A stretch of DNA of 64,000 nucleotides from a virus. The stretch is taken from the IMG/VR virus record IMGVR_UViG_3300010396_000045, positions 29,590-93,589 of that record; one strand, written 5' to 3'. Positions 24,125-32,713 of the stretch are shown piece by piece (positions within the stretch are counted from its first letter, which is position 1; every line of letters begins with the position of its first letter). The notes below the pieces were generated by a model. It was not told the origin of the DNA, made no database searches, and saw only the letters and a list, made by a program, of their open reading frames with translations. The position numbers and the translations under genes were made by a program.

Positions 24125-24511
24125 ATGATACGAGTACTGACCGTCACGGCAGCAATCCTATTAGCAGGATCTCTAGCTAATGCGGATGAGATCCGCTGGT
24201 TCGCGGGGCGCTATGTCAACGTTATGGATGGCTATGCCTATAGCGATCCCGACTCAATGATCGAGTGCTCTATAGATAGAGACTGGACAAAACCTCCGCT
24301 ACCCCAGTTCCGGCATAAGCCGGCCCATGGCTCTTGTCAGCATGTCCTTCGTTCCGCAGCCAATCCTGGCTTCGTCCCATTTAGGGACGGATGGTTTATC
24401 AATACCGAGCCACCATACGCAGGTATTATAGGTATGCAGTGCGGCGCGACTGTCGGCCAGAAGGATGGGGGATTCTGGTGTGACTGGCCCCCTTATGGAA
24501 CCACAAAATAA
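24125..24511 (+). CDS. Small secreted protein
   Basis: The ATG at 24125 gives MIRVLTVTAAILLAGSLANA-DE, a clear type I signal peptide, so this start is preferred over an in-frame start at 23939 that would translate the repeat array. The mature protein of about 106 residues is Trp-, Pro- and Cys-containing (DPDSMIECSIDRDW, HGSCQHVL, MQCGATVGQ, FWCDWPPYG) and may form disulfides in the periplasm. The family is unknown. Its 3' end overlaps the convergent baseplate gene by 19 bases. Confidence 0.75.
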   Translation: MIRVLTVTAAILLAGSLANADEIRWFAGRYVNVMDGYAYSDPDSMIECSIDRDWTKPPLPQFRHKPAHGSCQHVLRSAANPGFVPFRDGWFINTEPPYAGIIGMQCGATVGQKDGGFWCDWPPYGTTK

Positions 24512-24876
24512 AGGTGCCCAGTCGTTCCAAGACCTGAGAAGTCCGGAACGCCGTCCGGATCACCGTCGACCTGGACCATAAGCGCTCCCCCGATGCCGAG
24601 GTATTCGTACTGGTAGAGTAGGTCGATGCCTGGGATTAGTGGCAACCCGGCGGCAATCGAGTTGCCAGTCGTATCACTGATATCCAGAAGCCAGCCGTCC
24701 AGCACGTTAGTGTCGAAAACCACATTCTGGCTAAGCGTATCTGCACCGATGGGTGCGCCAGATATTCCAGCGTTGGCCTCATGGTAGGTCAGCCTCATCG
24801 TATAGGTTACGCCCGCAAGCTGGATAGAGAATTCCTGCGCTTGGGCGATAAGCGGGATCTCGTACCATGTAGCCAT
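24493..24876 (-). CDS. Baseplate plug protein
   Basis: The 127-residue protein has the sequence rhythm of the small baseplate plug family of Pam3-like myoviruses: EIPLIAQAQEFSIQLAGVTY, LDGWLLDISDTTGNSIAAGL and IDLLYQYEYLGIGGALMVQV. The plug closes the tail tube end in the baseplate. It overlaps the Dit-like gene start by one base, consistent with an operon order of tape measure, Dit-like, plug, then hub. Confidence 0.8.
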   Translation of the reverse strand: MATWYEIPLIAQAQEFSIQLAGVTYTMRLTYHEANAGISGAPIGADTLSQNVVFDTNVLDGWLLDISDTTGNSIAAGLPLIPGIDLLYQYEYLGIGGALMVQVDGDPDGVPDFSGLGTTGHLYFVVP

Positions 24877-25481
24877 CAGGCCGCGATCCTCGTAATCACG
24901 TTCCCCGTCTGAAGCGTGTCGCTGAACGTCGACGCCTGCTGCTGCGGCTGAACCGCACCACGCTGCGCTACCGCCGCCGTAGTCTGGGGAGAGGACTGCG
25001 CCGAAGCAGGGGTGATCTGCGCCGCCTCCGTGGAGACGATGATAACCTCTCGGCAGACCATGACGGCCTGGAGCGCGTATTCCGAGGCGCTGTTCGTCGT
25101 GATCCCTAGGCTGATGACCAGCATGTTGAGGTAGAGGCTCTTGCCGGTCGTGATCGATATCAGCGACGGAGGAGGCCCCTGAAGCGCCAGGAGCTGCTGG
25201 TAGACGTCCTGAACCCGCGTCTCGTAATAACCGCTATTGGACCAGGACCAGCGAAGCGTGACCTCGCGCGGCTTCTTGTATGCGTGGTCGGCAATGACGG
25301 TCCCGATCTCTACGGGGTGTTCCGTAACCTGGACGTCGTCCCGGCTGGTTTCCTCAATCACGCAATCAGGTAGGATAATGCCCCATGGCCCGCTGATCCC
25401 CCGAGGCCTCCGAAGGAGGAGAACGTCCGTGACCTCTAAGAATGTAGCGGCAGCAGAGAGCGCCGTGAGAGCGCCACTCAT
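24876..25481 (-). CDS. Dit-like baseplate protein
   Basis: The 201-residue protein contains GIILPDCVIEETSRDDVQVT, EHPVEIGTVIADHAYKKPRE and VTLRWSWSNSG. This is the pattern of Dit-like proteins in small myoviruses, which form the ring joining tube to baseplate. The C-terminal 50 residues are Gln/Ala-rich and probably flexible. It overlaps the tape-measure stop by four bases. Confidence 0.8.
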   Translation of the reverse strand: MSGALTALSAAATFLEVTDVLLLRRPRGISGPWGIILPDCVIEETSRDDVQVTEHPVEIGTVIADHAYKKPREVTLRWSWSNSGYYETRVQDVYQQLLALQGPPPSLISITTGKSLYLNMLVISLGITTNSASEYALQAVMVCREVIIVSTEAAQITPASAQSSPQTTAAVAQRGAVQPQQQASTFSDTLQTGNVITRIAA

Positions 25482-27739
25482 TGGAACGCACCTTGCTGGT
25501 TGCGCTGAAGGTCTGCCCAGTGCCGGCGGTTATATTCGTCCCACGCGCGACCTACCGCGTTCGGATCAGCAGATGTGTTGATGGTGACGTTGTTGTTCTG
25601 CGTGATCGAATTTCCGGCCTGGAAAGAGTCGCCTTGCAGCCTAGGGTCGGCTCCTAGAGCCTTGGCGTAGCTTAGACGCTTTCCTAGAGACCTATCGTCA
25701 GCGCCAGGACGTTCGTTGAAATTATAGTCCGCGACCGTCGCGCCTAAAATATCCTTCGTCTGGCTCAGCATGAAGCCGGCCTTCGCCTCGCTATGCTCCT
25801 GTTCCCACTTCGCGAAGTCGAGCTGCTCGTGCATCGAAGCCGACGTTAGCGGCTTACCGTATAACGACTGGAATGTAGCCTGCCGCTGCTGGTCCCACTG
25901 CCGCAAGCCGGCATGGCCCGAAGCATTGACGACGGTCGTGCTTAGACCGCTCTCGGCCATCATGTTCGAGACCATGCCGATAGCCTGGTGCATCGGCACG
26001 CCCTTGGACATGAGGTATTTGACCGCCTCAATCGCCTTCGGATCGGTGATGCTCTTTACCGCGTCCTCGCCGCCAGACGCGCCGCCTCCGAATAAATGAC
26101 CGACGATCCCTGCGCCTAATCCAGTAGCCCAGGAGCCAAAGCCTCCGGTCCCGCCTTCGCTCATTCCCTCAAGCGTGTCGTTCAGCTTGGCCATCTGAGT
26201 CGATAGCTGTTTGACGTTCGTCGGCAGCTCCGCCCCCTCGGCGACGGAGACGGGATTCAGATAGCTCAGGACGTGGCCCAGGCGCTCCAGGAGCGAGGGA
26301 CCGCCGCTCCCCTTGTCTAGTAGCAGTTCCGGGTTGGTCGGCCCCTCACGCGCCCCAGGAGGCGCCGCGCGGAAGCCTGGGCGGCTGCGTGGATCTCCTA
26401 TCTCGTCCTGCCCAGGACCGGCCATCTCGCCCTGGCCTATCGTCATCCCGGCGTAGACGCCGCCAGCTACTCCAGCGAGAGGGCCGAGGAAGCGTGCTGC
26501 CGCACCCGCTCCGCGCAAGATAGTACCTACAAGCCCCGTCAAACCCGCAGCAAAGCCAGTGCCAGTCGCTGCTACCGTTGCGCCCGCTGATACCGCCGCA
26601 CGAGCGATGGCAGCAAACCCAGTTACGAACGAGACGACAAAGCGCCCGACGAAATAAGCCTCTAGCGCATGGAGTGGGGTAATCCAGCCGTTCGTCGCCT
26701 CGGCCAGCTTTCCCATGAGTTCTAGGAGCTTGCTAAGGCCGCTCTCGATCTCGCCCCACGGCAGGAAGCTCTTTCCGGTCTCCTGGAAGCGCTTGTAGTC
26801 CTCGAATAACTGAGACAGCAGCCCGATCAGGAGCGCTATCTTGCTCGTCTCGGGGAATATGAACGCCGCCATGATGGCAGCTATCGCCGTGACGATCTGC
26901 TGCTGGTCGGCAGGTAATCGCTCGAACCACCCGACGACCTTTCCGATCATCTCTACCGCGCCGCCGAACGCGGAACTGATGTGCTGGCCTATCCGGTCTA
27001 GAGTGCTGATGATCTGGTCTGAATGGCTATCCAGCCAGCTAGTCATCGTCTGGAGAGCTGCCGTCATCCTTTGCAGGATCGGCAAGCCCTGATGACCCAT
27101 TATATCATTTAAGCGTAGCTGGAAGCTCTGCCACGCTCGCTCAAAGAGCGTCGATTGCCTAGCGAACTCGTCTGGATCGAAATGGAATAGGCGGCGCGCG
27201 AAGTTGAACTCTTGGACGCCTTCTCCGACCTGGCCACCTCTGGTCAGAATCGCATTGAAGAAATCGGCACCGAGAAACTTCTCAAACTGCTGTCGGATAA
27301 TGAACTGTTGGCCGGCTGACTCACGAGCGAAGCGCTCGCCGAAGTGCTGGAGCTGCTGGGTTAAGGAGCCAGGACCGGCATACTCTGTAAAGACTTGCGC
27401 CCACCCAGGCTGGGTGCGCATCATATGCGCGAGGTTAGACAGAGCCGTCATGGTCTGCTGGGGAGCTAGACCTAGCTTCTGCCAAGCGAACGTCAGCGCA
27501 TCGATGTTGTTGACGGTATCATTTACCGTCATAGCTAGATACTGCATCTGCGAAGCGCTGCTCGCCATGTTGGCGACAGCCGCAGTTACAGCACCAGCAG
27601 CGCCTGCAATTCCGGCGCCAAGGCCGATAACGGCATTGGACATACTGGTGATGGCATCGAGGAATCGTCGTTGCGAACTCTCATCGACCCTATATCCAAG
27701 AGTCGCTAAAAATTCTTTGATTACGACGGTATCAGCCAC
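25478..27739 (-). CDS. Tape measure protein with C-terminal tail lysozyme domain
   Basis: The 753-residue protein has an alanine/glycine-rich helical N-terminus (NAVIGLGAGIAGAAGAVTAA), long helices and several hydrophobic segments (about 300-430). A tail-lysozyme-like domain at about 565-700 contains AVKYLMSKGVPMHQAIGMVS, NMMAESGLSTTVVNASGHAG and LRQWDQQR; the Glu in AESGL is the likely catalytic acid. It sets tail length and locally opens peptidoglycan during injection. A short tail would be expected for this length. Confidence 0.9.
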   Translation of the reverse strand: MADTVVIKEFLATLGYRVDESSQRRFLDAITSMSNAVIGLGAGIAGAAGAVTAAVANMASSASQMQYLAMTVNDTVNNIDALTFAWQKLGLAPQQTMTALSNLAHMMRTQPGWAQVFTEYAGPGSLTQQLQHFGERFARESAGQQFIIRQQFEKFLGADFFNAILTRGGQVGEGVQEFNFARRLFHFDPDEFARQSTLFERAWQSFQLRLNDIMGHQGLPILQRMTAALQTMTSWLDSHSDQIISTLDRIGQHISSAFGGAVEMIGKVVGWFERLPADQQQIVTAIAAIMAAFIFPETSKIALLIGLLSQLFEDYKRFQETGKSFLPWGEIESGLSKLLELMGKLAEATNGWITPLHALEAYFVGRFVVSFVTGFAAIARAAVSAGATVAATGTGFAAGLTGLVGTILRGAGAAARFLGPLAGVAGGVYAGMTIGQGEMAGPGQDEIGDPRSRPGFRAAPPGAREGPTNPELLLDKGSGGPSLLERLGHVLSYLNPVSVAEGAELPTNVKQLSTQMAKLNDTLEGMSEGGTGGFGSWATGLGAGIVGHLFGGGASGGEDAVKSITDPKAIEAVKYLMSKGVPMHQAIGMVSNMMAESGLSTTVVNASGHAGLRQWDQQRQATFQSLYGKPLTSASMHEQLDFAKWEQEHSEAKAGFMLSQTKDILGATVADYNFNERPGADDRSLGKRLSYAKALGADPRLQGDSFQAGNSITQNNNVTINTSADPNAVGRAWDEYNRRHWADLQRNQQGAFQ

Positions 27740-27792
27740 GGATGGACGATTTTCCTGTTGCTACAATTGGCGGCATCAGAGAGGATATTCCG

Positions 27793-27993
27793 ATGTCTGA
27801 GAAACCTGTTGAAGATCAGCTATCCGCAATAGCATCAGAGTTGGTCTGGGATCTCGTAGACCGCTTGGGAGAGATAGGAGACCTAAGCGGCATCCCCGCC
27901 GGCGCCTGGGACGACTTTGAGAAATGGGCAGTATCGGAGACACTGCGCGTGCTAAAGCTGGCTCGCGAACTGCCTAATGCCTCGGAGCGTTAA
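27793..27993 (+). CDS. Small hypothetical acidic protein
   Basis: ATG 27793 follows GAGAGGATATTCCG, a good ribosome site resembling the leaders at 60605 and 63791. The 66-residue product (MSEKPVEDQLSAIASELVWD) is an acidic helical protein. An in-frame ATG at 27742 is possible but lacks a comparable site. It is divergent from the tape-measure gene, and its 3' end overlaps the frameshifted chaperone reading frame. Unknown role. Confidence 0.6.
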   Translation: MSEKPVEDQLSAIASELVWDLVDRLGEIGDLSGIPAGAWDDFEKWAVSETLRVLKLARELPNASER

Positions 27994-28222
27994 CCTGTTG
28001 GACTCTTCTCTCGTTCTCGCTGCGGACAGAGAGCGCGTCGTTCATTAGGGAAATGTCGTAGAGGTCGACCGCCCCGTTCTTCAGGCTCTCGTAGCTACAC
28101 AGCCCCTCAACAACCGGCGTCATTAGGTAGTCCAGCCCGTCCTCTAGCTGGACATATTCCCTTGGCTCGCGCCAGTTGTCGGGGAGGGTTGGAGTGTAGC
28201 TGAGAGAGGGGCGCGCATAAAA
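27974..28222 (-). CDS. Tail assembly chaperone, -1 frameshift extension
   Basis: In the -1 frame relative to the chaperone gene there is a well-formed coding stretch without its own start. It reads FYARPSLSYTPTLPDNWREP, then DGLDYLMTPVVEGLCSYESL, LYDISLMNDALSVRSENERR and a TAG at 27974. The DGLDxLMTPVV and DISLMNDALxVRxEN blocks are the hallmark of the second half of tail chaperone pairs. A slip on the four T of AATTTTATG (28216-28224) would join the frames; other slip points in the overlap are possible. The fusion would be analogous to lambda gpG-T. Confidence 0.8.
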   Translation of the reverse strand, partial: FYARPSLSYTPTLPDNWREPREYVQLEDGLDYLMTPVVEGLCSYESLKNGAVDLYDISLMNDALSVRSENERRVQQVNAPRH

Positions 28223-28632
28223 TTCGACAGGTTCTCCTGGATCACCTGGAATGTGATCTGCAACAGCGCCATGCCGTCAATGTCCTCGAACTGCATACGC
28301 TTCGCCGCAGCGTTCCAGACCGGCGTCCAGCCCGTCCCCTGGTTGCGTGATACGACCGAGAGGCAGGTAGAGGATATGAAGTCCACGTCCTCCGACTTCA
28401 TCTCCGCTAGGCCTTCGATAACCGGCAGCATCATCTCGGCCATATCGACCATGGGACGATCATCGCCATTGGCCCGAGCCTGCGCTTCGGCCTGCAAGCG
28501 CTGCCGCATCTCTGGTGTGGGGGTAAGTGACACCAGGAGAGGAGCTAGCTTGCGGGCTACGTGTAGCTGCGAAAATGCATCAAGCTTTCTGACTAGTCGG
28601 TACTGCTTTCCGTCGACCTCGAATTCCGTCAC
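28144..28632 (-). CDS. Tail assembly chaperone (unshifted form)
   Basis: The 162-residue protein starts at GTG 28632, overlapping the stop of the tube gene (GTGA). It has the small alpha/beta profile of tail assembly chaperones: EVDGKQYRLVRKLDAFSQLH, VARKLAPLLVSL, and DFISSTCLSVVSRNQGTGW. It lies directly between tube and tape measure, the canonical place. Near its 3' end the -1 frame opens into a conserved second domain, so most ribosomes would make this short form and a minority the long form. Confidence 0.85.
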   Translation of the reverse strand: MTEFEVDGKQYRLVRKLDAFSQLHVARKLAPLLVSLTPTPEMRQRLQAEAQARANGDDRPMVDMAEMMLPVIEGLAEMKSEDVDFISSTCLSVVSRNQGTGWTPVWNAAAKRMQFEDIDGMALLQITFQVIQENLSNFMRAPLSATLQPSPTTGASQGNMSS

Positions 28633-29096
28633 GACAGCACCGTGCTACCCGCGCCTAGCGTCTCGAAGATGTATCCGGCGTTGAACTGCCACTCGATCAC
28701 GTTGGCGTCCTTCGCGTAGGTGTTCGCTGGCTGCCGTCTGAACGCACAGAACATGCAGGTAATCGCGTCCCCGCGCGAGAAGTCGGTGATGACGATCGTG
28801 TTGCGGCCCCAGTTCGCAGAGCTACTGGACTGGAACGCATACATCGCCGAGAGCAGCGCATTATACGCTGAGACCTTGAGGAGCCGAACAGTTACAGTGC
28901 CGCCCTGGCCCGCATGCAGGCTATGCATAGGCTCGCCGCCTGCGCCGATCTGTAGAGTGTCCTTGTCCTCGCTTAGCTCAAGCGAGATGCCGCCTTCAGC
29001 AGCGCCAGCTTCGTTAGCTAGCGAGAAGGCGCCGCCGGGACCAACAATCGTTGCCCCTACATCGACGAAAGAATATGCGCTGAAGCCGACAGGCAT
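28629..29096 (-). CDS. Tail tube protein (DUF3277-like)
   Basis: The 155-residue protein MPVGFSAYSFVDVGATIVGP, with FSLANEAGAAEGGISLELSE, DKDTLQIGAGGEPMHSLHAG and GTVTVRLLKVSAYNALLSAM, matches the DUF3277 tail tube family. A hairpin-bearing leader precedes it. In related phages the sheath gene is immediately upstream; here a GIY-YIG gene on the opposite strand separates the two by about 1 kb. Confidence 0.9.
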   Translation of the reverse strand: MPVGFSAYSFVDVGATIVGPGGAFSLANEAGAAEGGISLELSEDKDTLQIGAGGEPMHSLHAGQGGTVTVRLLKVSAYNALLSAMYAFQSSSSANWGRNTIVITDFSRGDAITCMFCAFRRQPANTYAKDANVIEWQFNAGYIFETLGAGSTVLS

Positions 29097-29156
29097 GGCT
29101 CTTTTCTACCTTTTAGAGTTGAACCGGGCGCAAGTCCCGTTTAAGTAAACCGTTAG

Positions 29157-30098
29157 ATGAGCACGCCCCGATTTAAGACTGATCCAGACAATCATCCTCG
29201 TCCGATGCCAGGAGCCTATCTGGTAAGGAACCTAATCAACGGAAAATGCTATGTCGGAATCAGTCAAAAGGTCAGTCGTCGGAGGGCAGAACACACCAGA
29301 GGCGACGGAACAGCGCCTCTCCTGACCAAAGCTATTCGCAAGTACGGCGTAGAGAACTTCGAGTTTGTCCCGCTATTCTACTCAATGACAGGAACTCTGT
29401 TTCTCCCAGAGCTGGAAGCAACTCTCATTGCTGCCTATGACGCTCTGGTGCCTAACGGATACAACGTTCAGGCGTCGTCTGGAGCAGTCGGTCCTTACGG
29501 CCCTGCGTTCGGCGAAATACTCCGCCTAGCCTTTGCAAAGCCAGAAACTAAGGCGCGCAAGAGTGCCGCCGCTAAGAGTCGAGATCCTATTCTAATGAAG
29601 AAGTTCTGGGAAGCCGCGCAGGCCCCAGAAGTCAAGGCCAGAGCCATCGCGACAATGACAGCCACCAGGAGGAGACCGGAAGTCCGTCTAGCTCAGTCTA
29701 TTCGGGTGAAAGCTATGAATGCTGACCCGGAGTTCGTCGCTAATCGAACGCAGAAGGCAGTTCTGACGAAGTCAGATCCCGCATGGAAAGCCAGGGTAGC
29801 CCCGAGCTATTCGGAGGCACAAAACCGTCCCGATGTGAAAGCTAAGAAGTCCGTAGCGATACAGGCTGCCTTAGCGACCCCGGAAGCTAAGGCCAACAGA
29901 TTAGGGAGATTCTGGATAACGGACGGAACGGTCGAGTTAAAGGTTGCTAAAGGCAGCACGATTCCCGATGGATGGACCCGTGGTCGGAATAGCAAGTTCA
30001 AGGAGGCTCATTCTCCCGATGCTATGGGGAAAATAGCAAGGAACCCCAGACCCCCTCGTCGCGGATATAAGTTACGCCGGATCAACGGTTCACATTGA
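29157..30098 (+). CDS. GIY-YIG homing endonuclease with NUMOD-like repeats
   Basis: The 313-residue protein has the GIY-YIG core: GAYLVRNLINGKCYVGIS holds the two short motifs, RRRAEHT the conserved Arg, and LPELEATLIAAYDAL the catalytic Glu. The rest consists of basic repeats (ETKARKSAAAKSRDP, PEVKARAIATMTATRR, PDVKAKKSVAIQAALA) that resemble NUMOD3 DNA-binding modules. It is inserted, in opposite orientation, between the sheath and tube genes and overlaps the sheath 3' end by 17 bases. This is typical of a free-standing mobile endonuclease. Confidence 0.85.
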   Translation: MSTPRFKTDPDNHPRPMPGAYLVRNLINGKCYVGISQKVSRRRAEHTRGDGTAPLLTKAIRKYGVENFEFVPLFYSMTGTLFLPELEATLIAAYDALVPNGYNVQASSGAVGPYGPAFGEILRLAFAKPETKARKSAAAKSRDPILMKKFWEAAQAPEVKARAIATMTATRRRPEVRLAQSIRVKAMNADPEFVANRTQKAVLTKSDPAWKARVAPSYSEAQNRPDVKAKKSVAIQAALATPEAKANRLGRFWITDGTVELKVAKGSTIPDGWTRGRNSKFKEAHSPDAMGKIARNPRPPRRGYKLRRINGSH

Positions 30099-31599
30099 TA
30101 ATGACATTGGCTTGGTGCACGGCGCCGGCCAATTTTACAGCAGCCTGGATCGTTGGTGCGATACGCGCCGCTCGCTGATCCTCGCTCTGTGAGTTTACGT
30201 CCGGGGCGTAGCAATAATATCCCTTATCCAGATACTGTTGCGGCTTTAGCTGTCCGAAGACTGAACTGCTGTTCCACTGCCCAGGTGCGATGAGGCCATT
30301 GTTCAGCCCGTCGATCATCGCCGCCTCGACGCCGGTCAGCAGGATATGCATGCCCGGGTTGGTCAATGGGATCTTCGTATTCGCGGTGAAGAGGATATTG
30401 AACAACCGCGTCTGGGTGTTGTTCTGAAGCCAGTCGAGGCCTTGGCGCTCGTCGATGAAGAAGCCGCCGCTCATCACGCCTTGCTGGATGATGGGCGTAA
30501 AGCCCGCTACACCGTTCGCGTAGTTGACGTAGACATTGACGTTCTTGTTCGTCAGCGCCTGCGCCTGGGTCTCGGATAGCGTCTCTGCCACCACGCCAGG
30601 CTCTTGCTTGAACTTGCCGGTAATGACCGAGTTCTGCGCCGTAAAGTCTACCGTCGCGAACCGGCCTAGCAGCGAGAAGACTGCGTAGGCAGACGAGGAG
30701 CTGTACTGAACCAGCGTGTGCTGTAGGTCGAGGCTCTGGAGGACAGAGCCAAGGTCGCCAGTCTGCGTAGGATCCGCTACCGCCGCTTCCTGGGTCGTGA
30801 TGCCGTAGATCCGCGACGGGTTCTCGGCCTCAATGACCGTTGCAACCGCTTCGTGCTGGCTGTCGGTGATATCCGAGGAATTGACCGGAGCGAAGCCGCA
30901 CGCATACCAGGAGTTAGAGGCAGCAGCGAGCGCGGAGACGGCTACAACCGGCGTCTCGGCAGCAATGCCCGCCACCGGAGCAGAAGCCCCAGCGGCTTGC
31001 GACAGCCCGCTAGTGGTAGAGATATCCGTCCCACTCCCTGCTGTCGTGGCGTAGCTGACCGCGCCGCTCGTGCCAGTCGTAATGCCGCGCACTTTCAGGC
31101 GAGAGTAGGGAGCGTCCCACTGGCAAACAGTGCCCGCAGGCAGACCAGCCTGGATGATGCTCGCTACGCCGTTCATGTTGGTAGCGGTCGAGAAGTTTAG
31201 CCCCGTCACCGTATGCGGAGTGCCGTCGATGCTGATCGTAAAGCTACCGGACGTGATAGCGTTCCACGTCGACATGCTCTGGTTTGTCGTCGATAGCGCC
31301 GCGCCGTAGAGCCAGCCATGCGTTGCCGACTGCGCCCATCTGCCGATGTAGCAAAGGCTCGGCTGGGGCGTCTGAGCAAAGAATAGCGCCGCTGCTTGTG
31401 CCTCGGGGTTAGTCGTCCCGAAGTCAGCCTGGACTTGCGTCAGCGTGCTGTACTGGCGGAAGCGCTCGGATACGTTGATGATGCCCTCGGTCGGGCCGAT
31501 GATCATAACGGTGCCGAAGTTCCGTTGCGCTAGGGGCAGCGGGCTAAGGCTGACCTGGACCGACACCACATCCGAAACAGACAAACCCGAGCCTGACAT
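30082..31599 (-). CDS. Tail sheath protein (DUF3383-like)
   Basis: The 505-residue protein has DVVSVQVSLSPLPLAQRNFG, TVMIIGPTEGIINVSERFRQ, YIGRWAQSATHGWLYGAAL and GVMSGGFFIDERQGLDWLQN. This is the DUF3383 sheath profile of small myoviruses. It wraps the tube and contracts on infection. The neck-terminator gene ends four bases upstream. Its 3' end is overlapped by the GIY-YIG gene. Confidence 0.92.
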   Translation of the reverse strand: MSGSGLSVSDVVSVQVSLSPLPLAQRNFGTVMIIGPTEGIINVSERFRQYSTLTQVQADFGTTNPEAQAAALFFAQTPQPSLCYIGRWAQSATHGWLYGAALSTTNQSMSTWNAITSGSFTISIDGTPHTVTGLNFSTATNMNGVASIIQAGLPAGTVCQWDAPYSRLKVRGITTGTSGAVSYATTAGSGTDISTTSGLSQAAGASAPVAGIAAETPVVAVSALAAASNSWYACGFAPVNSSDITDSQHEAVATVIEAENPSRIYGITTQEAAVADPTQTGDLGSVLQSLDLQHTLVQYSSSSAYAVFSLLGRFATVDFTAQNSVITGKFKQEPGVVAETLSETQAQALTNKNVNVYVNYANGVAGFTPIIQQGVMSGGFFIDERQGLDWLQNNTQTRLFNILFTANTKIPLTNPGMHILLTGVEAAMIDGLNNGLIAPGQWNSSSVFGQLKPQQYLDKGYYCYAPDVNSQSEDQRAARIAPTIQAAVKLAGAVHQANVIINVNR

Positions 31600-31602
31600 C
31601 GG

Positions 31603-32172
31603 CTAGTTCTCCTGAGAGGCGGTTATTGTGCAATGAAGTCCGGTGTCAGTAATGAAGCTGACCGAGACCTGGGCGATGGCCGGAATAGAATCGTATGTCC
31701 GGTCAATAAAGCGGACGAACGACATCGGAATGTCCGAACGCGAGACGTACTGGCTGTTTATCAGCTCCCCGAGATGCGTCGTCTCATCGACGCTGCGGAG
31801 CTTCAGACCTTGCGCGGATAGCGTCTCGTGGTTCTGCGGGATGTAGATGCCGTCCCGTAGGAGTGCAGCATACCAAGCCGACTGAGGACCGTAGAACGTC
31901 GCTAGAGCGTCTACTCGCTCATAGCGATGCAGGGAGCCGGAGGTATCGTCGTCCTGAGTCCATATCGGGTAGTCGTACGGCGTGTAGCCGGTGATGCCGA
32001 TCGCGCACCAGGTCGTAGTGACTGACGGCTGCGTCGGAGGCTGCGGTTGCCAGCGCGGTCTAATCAGGTTTCCGGCTAGACCCGTCACGCCCGCGATCAT
32101 CGCTTGCAGTATGCCGGCGAGCGCGTCGTCGTTTGGCGGCGGGCTTCCACTTGCGAGAACGTAACCACTCAT
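31603..32172 (-). CDS. Neck/tail terminator protein
   Basis: The 189-residue protein includes LIRPRWQPQPPTQPSVTTTW, CAIGITGYTPYDYPIWTQDD and DIPMSFVRFIDRTYDSIPAI. This is the pattern of the gp12-like neck terminator family found before DUF3383 sheath genes. It caps the tail tube at the neck. Its first 113 bases overlap the end of a putative small membrane-protein gene in another frame. Confidence 0.8.
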   Translation of the reverse strand: MSGYVLASGSPPPNDDALAGILQAMIAGVTGLAGNLIRPRWQPQPPTQPSVTTTWCAIGITGYTPYDYPIWTQDDDTSGSLHRYERVDALATFYGPQSAWYAALLRDGIYIPQNHETLSAQGLKLRSVDETTHLGELINSQYVSRSDIPMSFVRFIDRTYDSIPAIAQVSVSFITDTGLHCTITASQEN

Positions 32173-32266
32173 GCTTGGCCCGATCGTAAGCAGCGCTACC
32201 TAGGACAACGACGAAGAACAGGAGGAAGGCGACGCCTATGGCCACGACGTGCCAGTTAGGGGCCAT
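32060..32266 (-). CDS. Possible small membrane protein overlapping the neck gene
   Basis: The 68-residue frame begins with WHVVAIGVAFLLFFVVVLGS, a strong membrane helix, followed by a very basic Arg/Lys tail. The hydrophobic part fills the otherwise empty gap 32173-32255 between two structural genes and the tail overlaps the neck gene. The ribosome site is weak. It could be a small holin-like or regulatory peptide, or a chance frame. Confidence 0.45.
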   Translation of the reverse strand: MAPNWHVVAIGVAFLLFFVVVLGSAAYDRAKHEWLRSRKWKPAAKRRRARRHTASDDRGRDGSSRKPD

Positions 32267-32636
32267 CCGGGACCATGTCGACGAGCTGGCAGATAGCGCT
32301 CACGAAACCCTGGCCAAAGTTCGACCAGTCGGCGACGTGCTTTACGCGGTAGTTCTTCTGCTGCCACACGATCTGATCCGGCGCCGTAGTCGCCGTCAGA
32401 GGAAACAGCCGAAACGGAGTGACTACCGTGACGAATACGCCAGTTCGTTCTGCCTCTGGTAGCTGCTCGAGGTCGCGGCCAGGTGTCGGCTGCACACATC
32501 CAGTAGAATAATAATAGCCAGGCGTATCGACCGTTAGGCCTTGCACGTTGACGGACCGTTGGCTCCGAATGACCGTGATGTCGTCCATAAACAACGGATC
32601 GAACAGGACGTCGGAAACTACATCGAGGAGAGCCAT
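32256..32636 (-). CDS. Head-tail connection protein
   Basis: The 126-residue protein MALLDVVSDVLFDPLFMDDI contains TVIRSQRSVNVQGLTVDTPG and a QKNYRVKHVADWSNFGQGFV segment. Small proteins of this kind lie between the gp10-like and neck terminator genes in this phage group and act in head closure. Family assignment is from context and general resemblance. AAAAAGGACTCAG precedes the start. Confidence 0.65.
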   Translation of the reverse strand: MALLDVVSDVLFDPLFMDDITVIRSQRSVNVQGLTVDTPGYYYSTGCVQPTPGRDLEQLPEAERTGVFVTVVTPFRLFPLTATTAPDQIVWQQKNYRVKHVADWSNFGQGFVSAICQLVDMVPDGP

Positions 32637-32713
32637 CTGAGTCCTTTTTCGCTTGACCCGGTTTCAGACGCTTCTCTAGGTAATGCGCGAAACCTCACGC
32701 ACTCTGTCTGTAG

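Noticed and set aside
28921-28930. CTATGCATAG inside the tail tube gene
   Set aside because: It lacks the 3-base spacer and is inside a coding region, so it is not counted as a dyad copy.
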